Shown here: positions 36,022-46,423 of the stretch, piece after piece | Layout: each line of letters opens with the position of its first letter | Numbering within the stretch: the stretch's first letter is position 1 | NCBI GenBank assembly: GCA_026075535.2 | Contig: AP026541.1 | Location: forward strand, 3,844,001-3,908,000 | Direction of reading: 5' to 3' | Length of the DNA stretch: 64,000 bases | Source of the DNA: Tricholoma matsutake | Taxonomy: Eukaryota > Basidiomycota > Agaricomycetes > Agaricales > Tricholomataceae | Notes under the pieces: generated by a model | What the model was told of the DNA's origin: nothing | What the model saw: only the letters and a program-made list of their open reading frames with translations | Databases searched by the model: none | Translations under genes and position numbers: made by a program

Positions 36022-37728
36022 ATGCCGCAGACATATAAAATGCTGGGAAGCTGTGTGAATGATGCAGATGCTCGCAAGTCGTCATGGTACGTGTTTCTCT
36101 TACCGTGTATATCGCATAGATCTGAAACCTTTCAGGACTCTTCCGATCCTAGGGAGGAAGGACGCCACAAATGCATCCTGATCGACGCATTGTTCAAGGG
36201 CGAGCTGCTTGCTCTAACACAACAGTTACAACCTAATGAAACGTCCGGTGCCGGACTTCTCGACTTGCCTAATGAGATTCTCCTCCTCCTCCTCGAACAT
36301 GTCGAGTTAGACTGGGATCTATTCATCATTGCTTCCCTTTCCAAACGTCTACACTACCTCGCCCTCCCGCTGTTTTTCGCGCGAAACGGCGTGAGCCCGT
36401 TCGCAGGTGAACTCATCCTGTTCGACTCCCGCTCTTACGCTGTCTTGCGTGCGTTGTCCATCGCCCTTTTCAAGCCTGCGCTGAAGTGTTTGCGGTGCAC
36501 TTTTGATTTCGCCAAGCCGAGGAATATTTGTAGACTCCGACACTTGGTAGAGAGCTTATCGTGGATTGAGGAGGTGTACGTGAATTTCATGGATACGACT
36601 CATCGAGAGGCTAGCCCTCCTGCTGTGAAACCAACGGAATGGGGTCCGGTTGCAGCCAAGGAGCTCTGTGAGCTATTTAGTACGATAATTGGGAAAGGTG
36701 TGAGAATCACGATCTACGATACTATGACCTGGTACGCTGAGTCCACCACTAAGGAGTTAGCTACTATCGGCTGGAAACAACTCAGCAGATACACTGTAAA
36801 ATTCACCGCTTCTACTGCGTGGAATGCTGTCCAAACGATCTGGAGTCCATGGCGGAAATGCGAAACACATCCTCTCCCTACCCTTAGCTTCAACCTGCAT
36901 TGCGCGATGCTCTTCCACGCTACCTTTTTCCCTTGGACAATCAAGACCCTTAACGGTGCACGCCTTTCCACACTCTCGCTGCAGCAATTGAGAATGGACG
37001 ACGACGACAAATGGGCAGCCATCCTTCCGCCCCTTGTAATGCCCAACCTTTCTAATCTAACACTAGACTCGTGCTCTATTCCATTCTCTGCCCTAATCAA
37101 GTTTCTCTCTCGTCATCCACAGATTACCCATCTCTATCTTGGACGTGATCTAGCCATGCCTTCTCTTTCGAGTGACCGACTACCTATTGATACCCTGCCT
37201 CGTCTGATTCATCTGTCGACAACCTCCCAATATCTGCTCCATCTTCTTGCACCCAAGACTTCCTTGCCTAGCCTAAGATCCGTGTCCATGATTACGCGGA
37301 TCCCGCACGGTCGCTACTTCGATTTCAGGGTGATGAATGACACGTTACGCACCATTTCTCACCGTCTCAAGCAAATTGAGTTCTCCCTAGAGGTGTCATT
37401 CCTGTCCAGCTCCGATAACTGGATGCTTCTTGATGTGGCTCCTGATCAGAGACAGGAAACAGTGATGCAGCATGTATCGAAACTGGATCTCAGGGTGGCG
37501 ATGTACCGCTTGCCACGCGACATTATCACCAGCCTCCCAAGGTGGCTTATGCTTTTCCCTAGCCTGAAGTGCGTGACTTTGTTGACGCTAACGCGGGAGT
37601 GGCCCATGGACTTGGTCGACCGTGTCACGTTTATTCGATCGATCCAGAAGTGGTGTCCGTGGATAGAGACCGTTGGGATGAACGACTTTGTCCACAGTAT
37701 CGAAGTTTGGCAGAAACTCTTTCGTTGA
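36022..37728 (+). CDS. F-box domain protein
   Basis: A single-exon frame of 568 aa. The F-box lies at about residues 77-115: LLDLPNEILLLLLEHVELDW, then LFIIASLSKRLHYLALPLFF. This is the Skp1-binding motif of SCF ubiquitin ligase substrate adaptors. The rest is a leucine-rich, irregular repeat region with recurrent patterns such as MPNLSNLTLDSCSIPFSAL and FLSRHPQITHLYLG, the usual agaric F-box architecture. It ends MNDFVHSIEVWQKLFR. The true start could be later than the first Met, because residues 1-70 look unstructured and include a possible splice donor near 36087. The substrate is unknown. It is probably functional, as the frame is long and open. Confidence 0.8.
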   Translation: MPQTYKMLGSCVNDADARKSSWYVFLLPCISHRSETFQDSSDPREEGRHKCILIDALFKGELLALTQQLQPNETSGAGLLDLPNEILLLLLEHVELDWDLFIIASLSKRLHYLALPLFFARNGVSPFAGELILFDSRSYAVLRALSIALFKPALKCLRCTFDFAKPRNICRLRHLVESLSWIEEVYVNFMDTTHREASPPAVKPTEWGPVAAKELCELFSTIIGKGVRITIYDTMTWYAESTTKELATIGWKQLSRYTVKFTASTAWNAVQTIWSPWRKCETHPLPTLSFNLHCAMLFHATFFPWTIKTLNGARLSTLSLQQLRMDDDDKWAAILPPLVMPNLSNLTLDSCSIPFSALIKFLSRHPQITHLYLGRDLAMPSLSSDRLPIDTLPRLIHLSTTSQYLLHLLAPKTSLPSLRSVSMITRIPHGRYFDFRVMNDTLRTISHRLKQIEFSLEVSFLSSSDNWMLLDVAPDQRQETVMQHVSKLDLRVAMYRLPRDIITSLPRWLMLFPSLKCVTLLTLTREWPMDLVDRVTFIRSIQKWCPWIETVGMNDFVHSIEVWQKLFR

Positions 37729-38833
37729 CACTCTAGGGGTCTTTTTATGTTCTTTGCTTGTCAGGTTCGTTGAGTCCGTCCAGCCTTTTTCTGGACTCAC
37801 TACATATATAGGGCCCCTTCCGGTCCCCATTCGCTCCGCCTTTGTTCGGCTCTGTTTAGAAGGAGGTTATGTTATGTCACGTATAGTAACACATCGGTAA
37901 CACATCGTGAGTTTGCACGAAGAATTGAATCATGGCCATTACAACCACTCAAAAGGACAAAGCCTTATGCAAGGCACTGGTTCAGAGATCCTCAGGCAGG
38001 AGGAGAAGAAATTTGGCTGTTATTGGAGCTGTTCTGGCTGCTGCTACAGTTGTCAGAGTCAATACTGAGAACTCGGAACTTTACATCGATCCGGTTACTT
38101 ACTATACTATTTATAGATTATTCATGTAGTGATAACCGAATATAGTCTGTTATACACAGACTGAGATTATTCGTGTATTGTTCTGGACATTCCTCTTCTC
38201 GGCAACAACGGCAGGTACGAACTGTCATGCATCTGCGCTGATCATCTGGACGGTGTTCCTTGGGCCGAGTATTTTCAGAGTTTCTATCACATCTGATTTA
38301 GTATGGATCAAAAATTGTATCAATAATCCGACTCATCTTGACCGTGACAATTATCGAGGGTGATTACGGGGCAATTATGGGACACCATTATTTGGACTCT
38401 AAGTATGATGCGTGCCAATGTAGGTAAGCAAAAATGTAATAATCGCCTTCATATTTGTCCAAATAATCGTCGAATCGCCTCAGATATAACACATCTACTA
38501 GTAGCACTATACCGTAACTATACAAGGTGCTCCAGTCCTCGAGTCATTGAAGTACATGGGATCCCAGCCTTTGATAGGTAACTGCTCTTCCAATAAAACT
38601 TGAAACTAGCATACAGATGCAAAAAGCGACGAAGAAGCACCCAGACAGCTGTCAGGATCACAATAATTAATTAATTTAAACACGCATATAACAACAGCGA
38701 CGAAGAGGAAGACTCGGAAGCGGTTTATCACGGCCTTCGAGGTGAATTCCAGGAGGCCTCCACAGATGGGGAAAGGGTGTGTATGAGGTCTCTCTTCACA
38801 TATACGGTTACCTCTATCCAACTTAATTTTGAG
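37729..38833. other. Intergenic region with one short open frame
   Basis: AT-rich with no recognisable domain apart from the short frame at 37932-38129 listed separately. Positions 38130-38600 have many stops in all frames. Confidence 0.4.
37932..38129 (+). CDS. Small unknown ORF, 65 codons
   Basis: It reads MAITTTQKDKALCKALVQRS, a basic SGRRRRN patch, a hydrophobic stretch (LAVIGAVLAAATVV), then a Tyr-rich end. The start resembles the N terminus of some basidiomycete PIF/Harbinger-type transposase genes as I remember them, but there is no downstream DDE domain, so this is only a suggestion. It could equally be a small membrane protein or chance. Confidence 0.25.
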   Translation: MAITTTQKDKALCKALVQRSSGRRRRNLAVIGAVLAAATVVRVNTENSELYIDPVTYYTIYRLFM

Positions 38834-39476
38834 CTAAGGAGATGGAGTAATAGGAAGACTGGCAGCAAACCTTTGAGACTGCTCGTGGCGGTCTCCACCT
38901 TGTTCCAAGGTAACTGATGTTCGTGATGACGGATTGTGTCCATCACCCCCGCGCGCCGATTCTCTGAAGTGCTTGGAATATTGCGAACTTGAAGCGGGAA
39001 TATTATCTGCGTTCTCCTCGGGTGGATTGACGTTATCCTGACTCGAACTCAGAGGACTGAGGGGTTCATCTTTTGTTTCACCAGGTAAGCCTAGCAACCG
39101 TAGAGAATATTTAGCTGCACTAACAGTGTGAACATCAAATTACATACCTGTTAAATTCTCCCGGATGTCCGGCAGCAGTCCGTGACGCACATCAGCACCA
39201 GCCACATCGAGCCCGCTATAAGAGTGGGATATTGAGGAGTCGTTTCGGGACCCGGTGGTAGTTTTGTTGGTGGTGTTATTTGAATTGACATTGTAGTGGA
39301 CGTGCAGTCCGATAGCATTCGGCGCGTATATCCTGACGTTGGGGAGGTCTGAAACCGCTGGCGGCATCATGATTTCGCTCGATAGAAAAGTGGGCGATAT
39401 ACTGAAACCTGTCAAGGATGTTCAATGACTCTGAGTTCTGAGCTCTGAATTATGCAAGTGGTTGGTTCAACGTACC
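38834..39476 (-). CDS. Unknown spliced gene (3' part resolved)
   Basis: I do not recognise this gene. Two exons are well supported by phase: 39408-39148 (GFSISPTFLSSEIMMPPAVS, VRIYAPNAIGLHVHYNVNSN, then a Thr/Asn/Ser-rich run and GLDVAGADVRHGLLPDIREN) and 39090-38834 (LPGETKDEPLSPLSSSQDNV, then a Ser/Gly/Asp-rich tail ending ASLPITPSP). The 57-base intron between them is GT-AG. A further intron (39475-39409, gtacgt...gacag) leads to an upstream exon with NSPIRSDCG, whose start was not found. No signal peptide or membrane segment is visible. The product looks largely disordered. Confidence 0.45.
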
Positions 39477-39619
39477 ACAATCACTGCGAATTGGGGAATT
39501 ATCTAGAACATACAGTTATAGTTGGTTTAAATATCTCAACCGACGTCCTAGTTAGGTCTTCCATTTAGCCACCACTAGCGCTGTGGGAGTATAAGTCTGT
39601 TTGGCAACCAAACTTTAGA

Positions 39620-39898
39620 TTGATAGACATTTTAACCGCCCGCCAACCAACCGCAGCCTGTGACATTGTCAGAGGCTCGACCGCCAACGCAAACATTCGG
39701 CTCGCCTGGTCTATCTCGATCCCAATAGGAAAGGTGAAAGCGATGGAAATTGAAGGAGCTAGCATGAATGTCGTCGAGTTTCTAGATCTAGAGAAGCTGG
39801 AAGCGTGTGTATCTGCCAGTGAAGATCACATTACAGCCGTTTGCATAGAGGATGGCAGTACTTCATTACAATTTGTTATTGACTTGTTACTTAGCTAG
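39620..39898 (+). CDS. Uncertain ORF, 92 codons
   Basis: An open frame reads MIDILTARQPTAACDIVRGS and later NVVEFLDLEKLEACVSASED. No domain was recognised. The end overlaps the left arm of the fold-back repeat (39892), so part of it may be repeat-derived. Confidence 0.2.
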   Translation: MIDILTARQPTAACDIVRGSTANANIRLAWSISIPIGKVKAMEIEGASMNVVEFLDLEKLEACVSASEDHITAVCIEDGSTSLQFVIDLLLS

Positions 39899-40237
39899 AT
39901 TTTGGCACATCCCTTCGTCGTGACTCAATTTATAGCTTCCACAACGACTTTTAGACCTCATGTTTGCTGAAGAACATGTAGATAAATGGAACGGGCTCAC
40001 ACTCCATGCAGTATAACATAATTTTAAGTGTCATCTGACCTAAAGGGCAAGAGTTATTAATAGAATATATATTAATATGATCACACAGGGTACAGTAAAA
40101 ATTAATACATGTTTTCCTTCACATATTGTGTACCTACCCTATTTATCTACAAGTTCTTCAGCAAACATGAGGTCTGAAAGTTGTTGTGGAAGCTATAAAT
40201 CAAGTCACGACGAAGGGATGTGCCGAAATCTAGCTAG
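39892..40237. repeat. Fold-back repeat with 96-97 bp arms
   Basis: The left arm 39892-39987 and right arm 40141-40237 are reverse complements with only a handful of mismatches, around a 153-base AT-rich centre. Outer ends read tagctagatttt/tagctagatttc. No coding potential is seen. The size and structure fit a fold-back or MITE-type element. Confidence 0.85.
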
Positions 40238-41489
40238 ATTTTATTTGTTTGTAATTGATCAAAATTTTCAGTTTACTGCCATCTTCTATGCAAACGGTTA
40301 TAATTGATCGGTCTCCCTTATTTCTCCGTTAGCGAAATCAAAAGCCCGAGCGCCGACCTTACTCCACTATATCCACCATACAGTAAATAAGATAGGGACT
40401 AATGGCACAATCATCATGTGGTATGGCAGATCAGACACGCACGGTTCAAGTTCTGTCGGCTCATGCACCATCAACAATTGCAACATGCACCATCAACAAC
40501 ATGCACCGATTGTCCGCCCATCATTAATGATTCGTCGAGGGGGGCAGTACAGAATATTTGGGTCACCGGAGCTGTGCTGCCCTTAAATCTAGATGCTGAC
40601 TTCGTAGTACAGTCGACACTCCCATAAACCATACCCCCTTGGGAGGCAGCTGAAAGTATGGGTTATTGGGGTGTATGGGATTAGAGGGTTGTTCTAAAAA
40701 AAAATCGGAAAAAATCGAAAAATCGAAAATCGTCGTTAAATGACTGTATATGTAGTCTGTAGAGTGTTATTATTCTATGTACCAGATATAATAATCCTTA
40801 TATACTGGAAGCTGTGTACTACAGAGTGTGGCAAATAGTCAGGATGTGATGAAAAAGCACTGAATGCGGCACTGATAAACGCTCAATGAACCTGATGGGA
40901 GTACTAGTGGATCAGTGTGTAAATTGTGGATCGAACAATGAAAATAAACTGCCCAGAGCACTAGAGTATTGTTATGACTCGCACGATCAATGAACCTGAT
41001 GGGAGTACTAGTGGATCAGTGTGTAAATTGGGTGTTGGTATCTTTGTGGTATCTACCTCCACACTCGTCGGCTGCTACGGATCACAATTAAATCCAGCTT
41101 TGCAAGGAAACAAGCAAATGCTGTGTCCGTCCGGATCCGGCAATGTGGCAATTGCTGTAGTGAGGTTCCATCACCCGGATCACGGCTTACCCAATCTGGC
41201 AACTTTCCTGCCGGTGGGTCATGAGTCTCAGTAAAAAAGATATGTCAGGTTTGGTAATGTGATGGTCGTGTGAAGTCTGGAAAACATCGTTTATTTGGCA
41301 AGTAGCCTGAATCAAGTAGACTATACTCAACTGCTCACACTCAGATGCATCAATGAATTCAATGGCACACAACCTCAGGGCCCCATGTGTGTGTGAATGT
41401 TTGAACCCACGTCCACCAACTGGTTGAACTTAGAGAATTTATGCATTATTTATGTCGCATGGCACTGCCAGCGCATCAACATCAGTGTT
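40238..41489. other. No gene; contains a 44-bp direct repeat
   Basis: Positions 40883-40926 and 40987-41030 are identical 44-base direct repeats 104 bases apart (both start tcaatgaacctgatgggagt). A short A-rich stretch with repeated tcgaaa lies near 40695-40735. Open frames here (for example 40974-41234) show no domain. Confidence 0.5.
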
Positions 41490-41660
41490 TCCCACCACTA
41501 CCACTACCACCACCACCACCACCACCACAGTCTCACAGCTGCTACACAACAACAACAACCAGAACCAACACCACCACCACCACTGCCCAGGACCCAAATG
41601 GCAATCGTAAGGGGACTTGAACAACCCACAACAACCACAACAACTACAACAACACCATAA
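41490..41660. repeat. Trinucleotide-rich tract (CAC/ACA)
   Basis: A run of ccaccacc units at 41497-41528 is followed by caacaa, accacc and further caacaaccac stretches up to 41658. Open frames through it give His-, Thr-, Trp- or Val-rich peptides that are artefacts of the repeat. Confidence 0.8.
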
Positions 41661-42099
41661 ACCCAATCACGAAACAAATGGCAGGGACTGGAGGACCATG
41701 ACGGTGCAATGAAAGACCACAACTGACAATGGAAGTGATGGCAACAACCCCAATGGCACCAAGGGCGACAATGGCAACCACACCAGGAAAGGTGCAAGTA
41801 TGTGAACAGGGAGGGCTCAGGAGGTGTCCTGAGCCCTCAGGTTTGTTTTCTCTTTTCATATCTTCATTTTTTCACTACTAACACCATTTTTACACTATGT
41901 AGGTACTACCAGGGCCCTAATGAAGACAGAGAGGCCATAGTGACAGCAGGGAGGGCCCAACAAAGTTGGGGAGCCACCAGTGGCTACCAACTGCAACAGG
42001 GAGTGCCAAACAACAACGGGGAGCCACCAGTGATGATGGAGAGGCCTGGGAAGGCCCAAATGACACTGCAGAGGATGGGGCCCAAATAAGGGCCCTACC

Positions 42100-42235
42100 A
42101 ATGATGGGGAACCACTGAGCAACAAGGGGAGGCACCAGCAACAAGGGGGAGGCCCTACCGATGATGGGGAGGCACCAGTGATGATGGGGAGGCACCAGTG
42201 ATGATGGGGAGGCACCAGTGATGATGGGCAAAGAC
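42100..42235. repeat. 20-bp minisatellite
   Basis: The unit gatgatggggaggcaccagt repeats in tandem at 42160-42179, 42180-42199 and 42200-42219, with a partial unit after. Diverged units (with acaagggggagg) precede from about 42100. The preceding 200 bases (41900-42100) have related gggagggccc and ggggagccac motifs, so the array may have grown from them. Confidence 0.85.
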
Positions 42236-42364
42236 CACTAATAGGCAGGTTTGGGGGTGGGCATACTGCCCACTGAGCCTGTGTAGTTTTGTTAATGTTT
42301 TATTTTTTTTGTATTTCAAAACATACCAGTCTGTGCGGATCTGTGGGCGACCATAAACTACTGC

Positions 42365-42486
42365 TATGAGATGACCATAACCTGACTATGAGATGACCAC
42401 AACCTGACTATGAGATGACCACAACCTGACTATGAGATGACCACAATCTGACTATGAGATGACCACAACCTGACTACAACTTGACC
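42365..42486. repeat. 22-bp minisatellite, five units
   Basis: The unit tatgagatgaccacaacctg (plus ac) repeats at 42365, 42387, 42409, 42431 and 42453 with one or two changes per unit. It is followed by diverged caacttgaccattgtatgac copies to about 42510. Confidence 0.88.
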
Positions 42487-42510
42487 ATTGTATGACCATT
42501 GTATGACCAT

Positions 42511-44722
42511 CACTAGACTTTACATGTCAATACATTCTTAACTAGGCCTGACTAGCTTGGTCAGGTGTTAGTCCAAAAACACGGACTTTTAGTCTTATGA
42601 TTGTACAGCCCGACTAGACATGACCTAAACCATACGTTTACATGACCAATCTTTTTTACAGAGCATGAGTTGCAACCTCTGACTGGGGCAATAGGCCGTA
42701 CTCCCACTGGTTAGCTTAGAAAGTAGTGATACCTAATAGTCTAGCGGTAGGGGTAGTGGAAGTAAAGCCCCCTGATGAGAACCTTCACACATTCAAAACT
42801 GCTACCTACTGCCAACTTTTCGGCACCTCTCTGTTGTGTAGCCGCAACCTATCTTTGGAGACAAAGCAGCGGCCAACATAATGTGTGCGATGATGGCCCT
42901 GTGCTTGTGCTTGCATCATTGTGAGTTGTTCCTCTTCACATGACTTCAGCGATCATCTTCCCTGACTTCTTCTCTCTAGTAAGTGAATTAAAATACAGAC
43001 CATTATGTGCCCCATTCTCCTGCACCCAAAATGTAGCATCATCATGAACACTACACCTCAGTATCCCTCATACACTCCTGCAGATCCCATCATGATAAGC
43101 ACCCAATCCACCACTGTCTTGAACTGAAACCACAATTCTGGGGCTTGGATAGGTTCTATGAATAGCATCGAATATGAGGATGAGTTGGACCTGTATTACA
43201 TAAGAGAGCATTGTCATTCAGCATGATTCAGCCCACCTCAACATCTTCCTTGACACCTCCACCCACTCCTTCTTCCCCTCCTCTCCCTCCCTATAACCCT
43301 CTCCTACCCCCCTTACCCACTCCCCTGCCTCCCCCTCCTTTCCAGCTTAACCCACACCTCCCTCAACACCCCTCTATTCAGATACATCTCCCTTTCCCAT
43401 TCCCCCACCTTCCCATAACCACTCCCACTCCAAGAAGAAGCAGAAAACTCATTGAGGTACTCCCGATACGCGTACTGCTTGAGAGGCTTGAACCAGTGCC
43501 AGGCTGTCATGATGGCTACTGTGTCATCAGTGCTTAGTTTAAGATGGAGTAATTCATATTGAGACATGAATTCTTCCTCTTCATGTATGCAGTCTAGTGA
43601 TTTGGGGTGGGCGAATGCATGTAGGATTGTGCAGGCTTGTACTTCGAGAAGAGGGAAGGGTGCAAGGTGCCGGAGGATTGAGGTGGTGCAGTCCAGCACT
43701 TAGGCAAACCTGGACCAGACCTTGGACAGTGTAGTTGTCACTGATCCTCACTCTGTGCTGGATTCCATCCCCATGAGGACATTGATGCTGACAGGCCGGC
43801 TGGATTTGTGCTTAGATTTCACCATCAGGATTCCAGAACAGAATAGACAAAGGGCACTATAGCAAAAATGGGAAGTGTTAACAGTGGTCACACTGCAAGG
43901 GCTGTGACATCATGGCTGATGAGGAATGGCTGTGGGCAGCAGCATTCTGATGTGCTACCAATAGCTACCCAGTTCATCCCTCTGTAGCACTTTGCATATC
44001 TATACTCCATACTGCCTCAATCAGTGCTCACAAACACATCACCGATTATCCCCATTTGATGGACAGTGATATCTCTATTGATCCTGCCCTGTTGCTGCAC
44101 ATAACCAGTGACCACTACACTACCTGTTGCAGTCAATGTCAACAACTCCTCTACCACCAGGCAGCCTACCTTTCAATTTGCAATGAGGTCAGTGGAGTCT
44201 GTCAGTGGTGGAGGGATTCTCATTGCCCCACAACAGGATGAACATAGCCAGTTCACATCATCTGGATACACCTTTTGTGAATCACTGTGAGTACTCATAC
44301 ATGACCTAATGCACATTTTCATATATTCAGAGAAGATATCAAATGCAAGAAGCCACTTCAGGATGCATTGACCTCCTGCAAGGTTCTTGGAGCACTTCTC
44401 ATGGAATTCTGGTAACTCTTCATTTGTCATTCTTGGGTAGCATTTATCTTGAAACTGGCAAGTTCACAGGTATCCCAGCTTTGTTGATGAGCCACAGGCT
44501 GACTGCCCACCCTCAACTGGTGATGCAGTATATTCTCATGCCACCCCAGATGCACATCCAAGTCCATGTCCTATCCATTGTCTAGCCCACATACTTAGGC
44601 AGGTCAGCCTTGACGATCATGAAGAGACCTTGCTTGTGAATGAATTTGGTGTAGATGGTGCTGATGCTGCTGAAGTCCTTGGTTATGATGGTGATGGTGA
44701 TATGAGGATGATGGTGTAATCC
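42511..44722. other. No assignable gene; degraded, partly low-complexity DNA
   Basis: Open frames are short. The plus frame at 43211-43537 is a proline-rich translation of a C-rich stretch (43230-43440), and the minus frame 43313-43699 overlaps it. A minus frame at 44173-44430 (Cys-rich, with CILKWLLAFDIFSEYMKMCI) has no recognised domain. The region may be old transposon debris, since it borders the retroelement nest, but I cannot assign a family. Confidence 0.4.
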
Positions 44723-45375
44723 TGGAGCTTACTCATCATATTGACAACTATTGACATACTGGCTTTGCTCCACATATATACCAATCACGGACCTTTTTTC
44801 CCCATCTTTCCTTTTCCTACTCTCATTCTGATAGTTATCGTATATCACCTACTACTGCTGCTTTCTCATATACACTCTGGTCTTATTTCTGTTTCCTAGC
44901 TGATTTTGAGTGAAGCTTAACTCCAGCCGAGGTAAGCTTCCATTTTTTTTTTGAAATACCGACCAAAGAAATACCCTACCAACCATCGCAACAACTGCAC
45001 AGCCATTAGCTGATCAGTTCCTTTTGTTCCTTCAAACTGTCTCGCAAAATCTCTGTGGCTCTGATGCATGCATTGATGTGGTTACTGCATGGTGTATCCT
45101 CTGCTCCAAACACCTCTGCTGCATGCCCTAGCACTTCTGGTGCAGAGGGTACTGCTTTGGCTCCAGCTCTTTCTCCAGTTTCTGGCTCACCTCTGACTCC
45201 CATTTCTGAGAGTGAGGCACATACATCTGCACCAACTGCCATGCATATACCCACCCCACCTGTCATACAAACATCCATCTCCTCGTTGCCCATTCCAAAA
45301 ACCCCACCCACCACTTCACCATCGCAGTCGTCTGATTCTGACTCTTCAACCAACTTCACATACCTTGCCCTTTCC
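44723..45375 (+). mobile_element. Retroelement remnant E: LTR plus leader and start of gag
   Basis: The LTR at 44723-44942 (220 bp) starts tggagcttac and ends gtaagcttcca, forming terminal inverted repeats. As in element A, the LTR is followed at once by a run of T then tgaaata. The leader runs into a plus-strand frame (45055-45375) rich in Ser/Pro/Thr ending in SSDSDSS. This resembles the gag start of element A, which has PYDSDSSSDYNY. The remnant is cut at 45375 by the LTR of element D. The LTR size matches element A (217-219 bp), so it probably belongs to the same group. Confidence 0.6.
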
Positions 45376-45787
45376 TGTTAGGGCGACACCCACTATCTGC
45401 TAGCTAAGACTGTGCGGGTTCTCTCTACAAGAAGGGGGCGGGATCCACACTCATGATGGGGGAATTGATGGTTTTGATGCAAGGGGTTATTAATAGATGA
45501 GTTGGTTGAGAAAGGCCTTTCACACCGAAAGCATAGGTGGAATACCTAAGAGAACACAACTGGGGTCCCCTAGGTGTATATTTAGGGTTTATATACTATG
45601 TTACATATATTGTACATTGTTGTTACTGACACACTCGTACAGGCATGTACATATTGATGTGTGTGAAATAAAATTCTCATGCTATCAAAGTGTAGCGTCA
45701 TTTGGCGTCATTTAGCATAATGTAGCATAATTCAAGATAATAAAATAAAAATGAAATTTTATTAGGCAATGGGGTGGTTTCCTAACA
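45376..45787 (-). repeat. 3' LTR of element D
   Basis: 412 bp bounded by tgttaggg ... cctaaca (TG...CA with 7-bp inverted ends). It is closely similar to LTRs at 46025-46423 and 53783-54183. The adjacent ctaccccccttttatgc (45788-45804) is the polypurine tract read on the other strand. Confidence 0.9.
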
Positions 45788-45813
45788 CTACCCCCCTTTT
45801 ATGCCTTGACTTC

Positions 45814-46024
45814 TGTTAGGAAACCACCCCATTACCTAATAAACTTTCATTTTATTTTATTATGTCAAATTATGCTACATGATGCCAAATGACGCTACAT
45901 TTTGATAGCGTGAGAATTTTATTTTGCACGCATCAAAATGTATGTGCATGTATGAGTGCGTCGGTAACAACAATGTACAATATATGTAACATAGTATATA
46001 AACCCTAAATATATGCCGAGGGGA
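45814..46024 (+). repeat. 5' LTR fragment of element C
   Basis: 211 bp matching the first half of the LTR at 53783-54183. It breaks at gggga, where the intact LTR continues with ccccag, because element B is inserted there. Gggga (46020-46024) is the presumed 5-bp target of B. Confidence 0.85.
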
Positions 46025-46423
46025 TGTTAGGGCAACACCCACTATCTGCTAGCTAAGACCGTGCGGGTTCTCTCTACAAGAAGGGGGCAGGATCTGTGTG
46101 CATGATGGGGAATTGATGGTTTTGATGCGAGGGGTTATTAATAGGTGAGTTTGTTGAGATAGGCCTTTCACACCAAAAACGTAGGTGGAATACCTAAGAG
46201 AACACAACTGGGGTCCCCTAGGCATATATTTAGGGCTTATATACTATGTTACATATATTGTACATTGTTGTTACTGATGCACTCGTACATGCACATACAT
46301 TTTGATGCGTGCGAAATAAAATTCTCATGCTATCAAAATGTAGCGTCATTTGGCGTCATGTAGCGTAATTCAACATAATAAAATAAAATGAAAGTTTATT
46401 AGGTAATGGGGTGGTTTCCTAAC
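46025..46423 (-). repeat. 3' LTR of element B
   Basis: 399 bp, tgttaggg ... cctaaca. Includes the aaaataaaattctcatgcta segment shared with the other LTRs of the family. Confidence 0.9.

Noticed and set aside
41439..41797. Minus-strand frames rich in Trp, Cys and Val (75 and 97 codons)
   Set aside because: They are translations of the CAC/ACA repeat tract and have no domain.
43211..43537. Proline-rich plus-strand frame as a possible secreted protein
   Set aside because: A C-rich low-complexity stretch with no signal peptide and no supporting splice structure.
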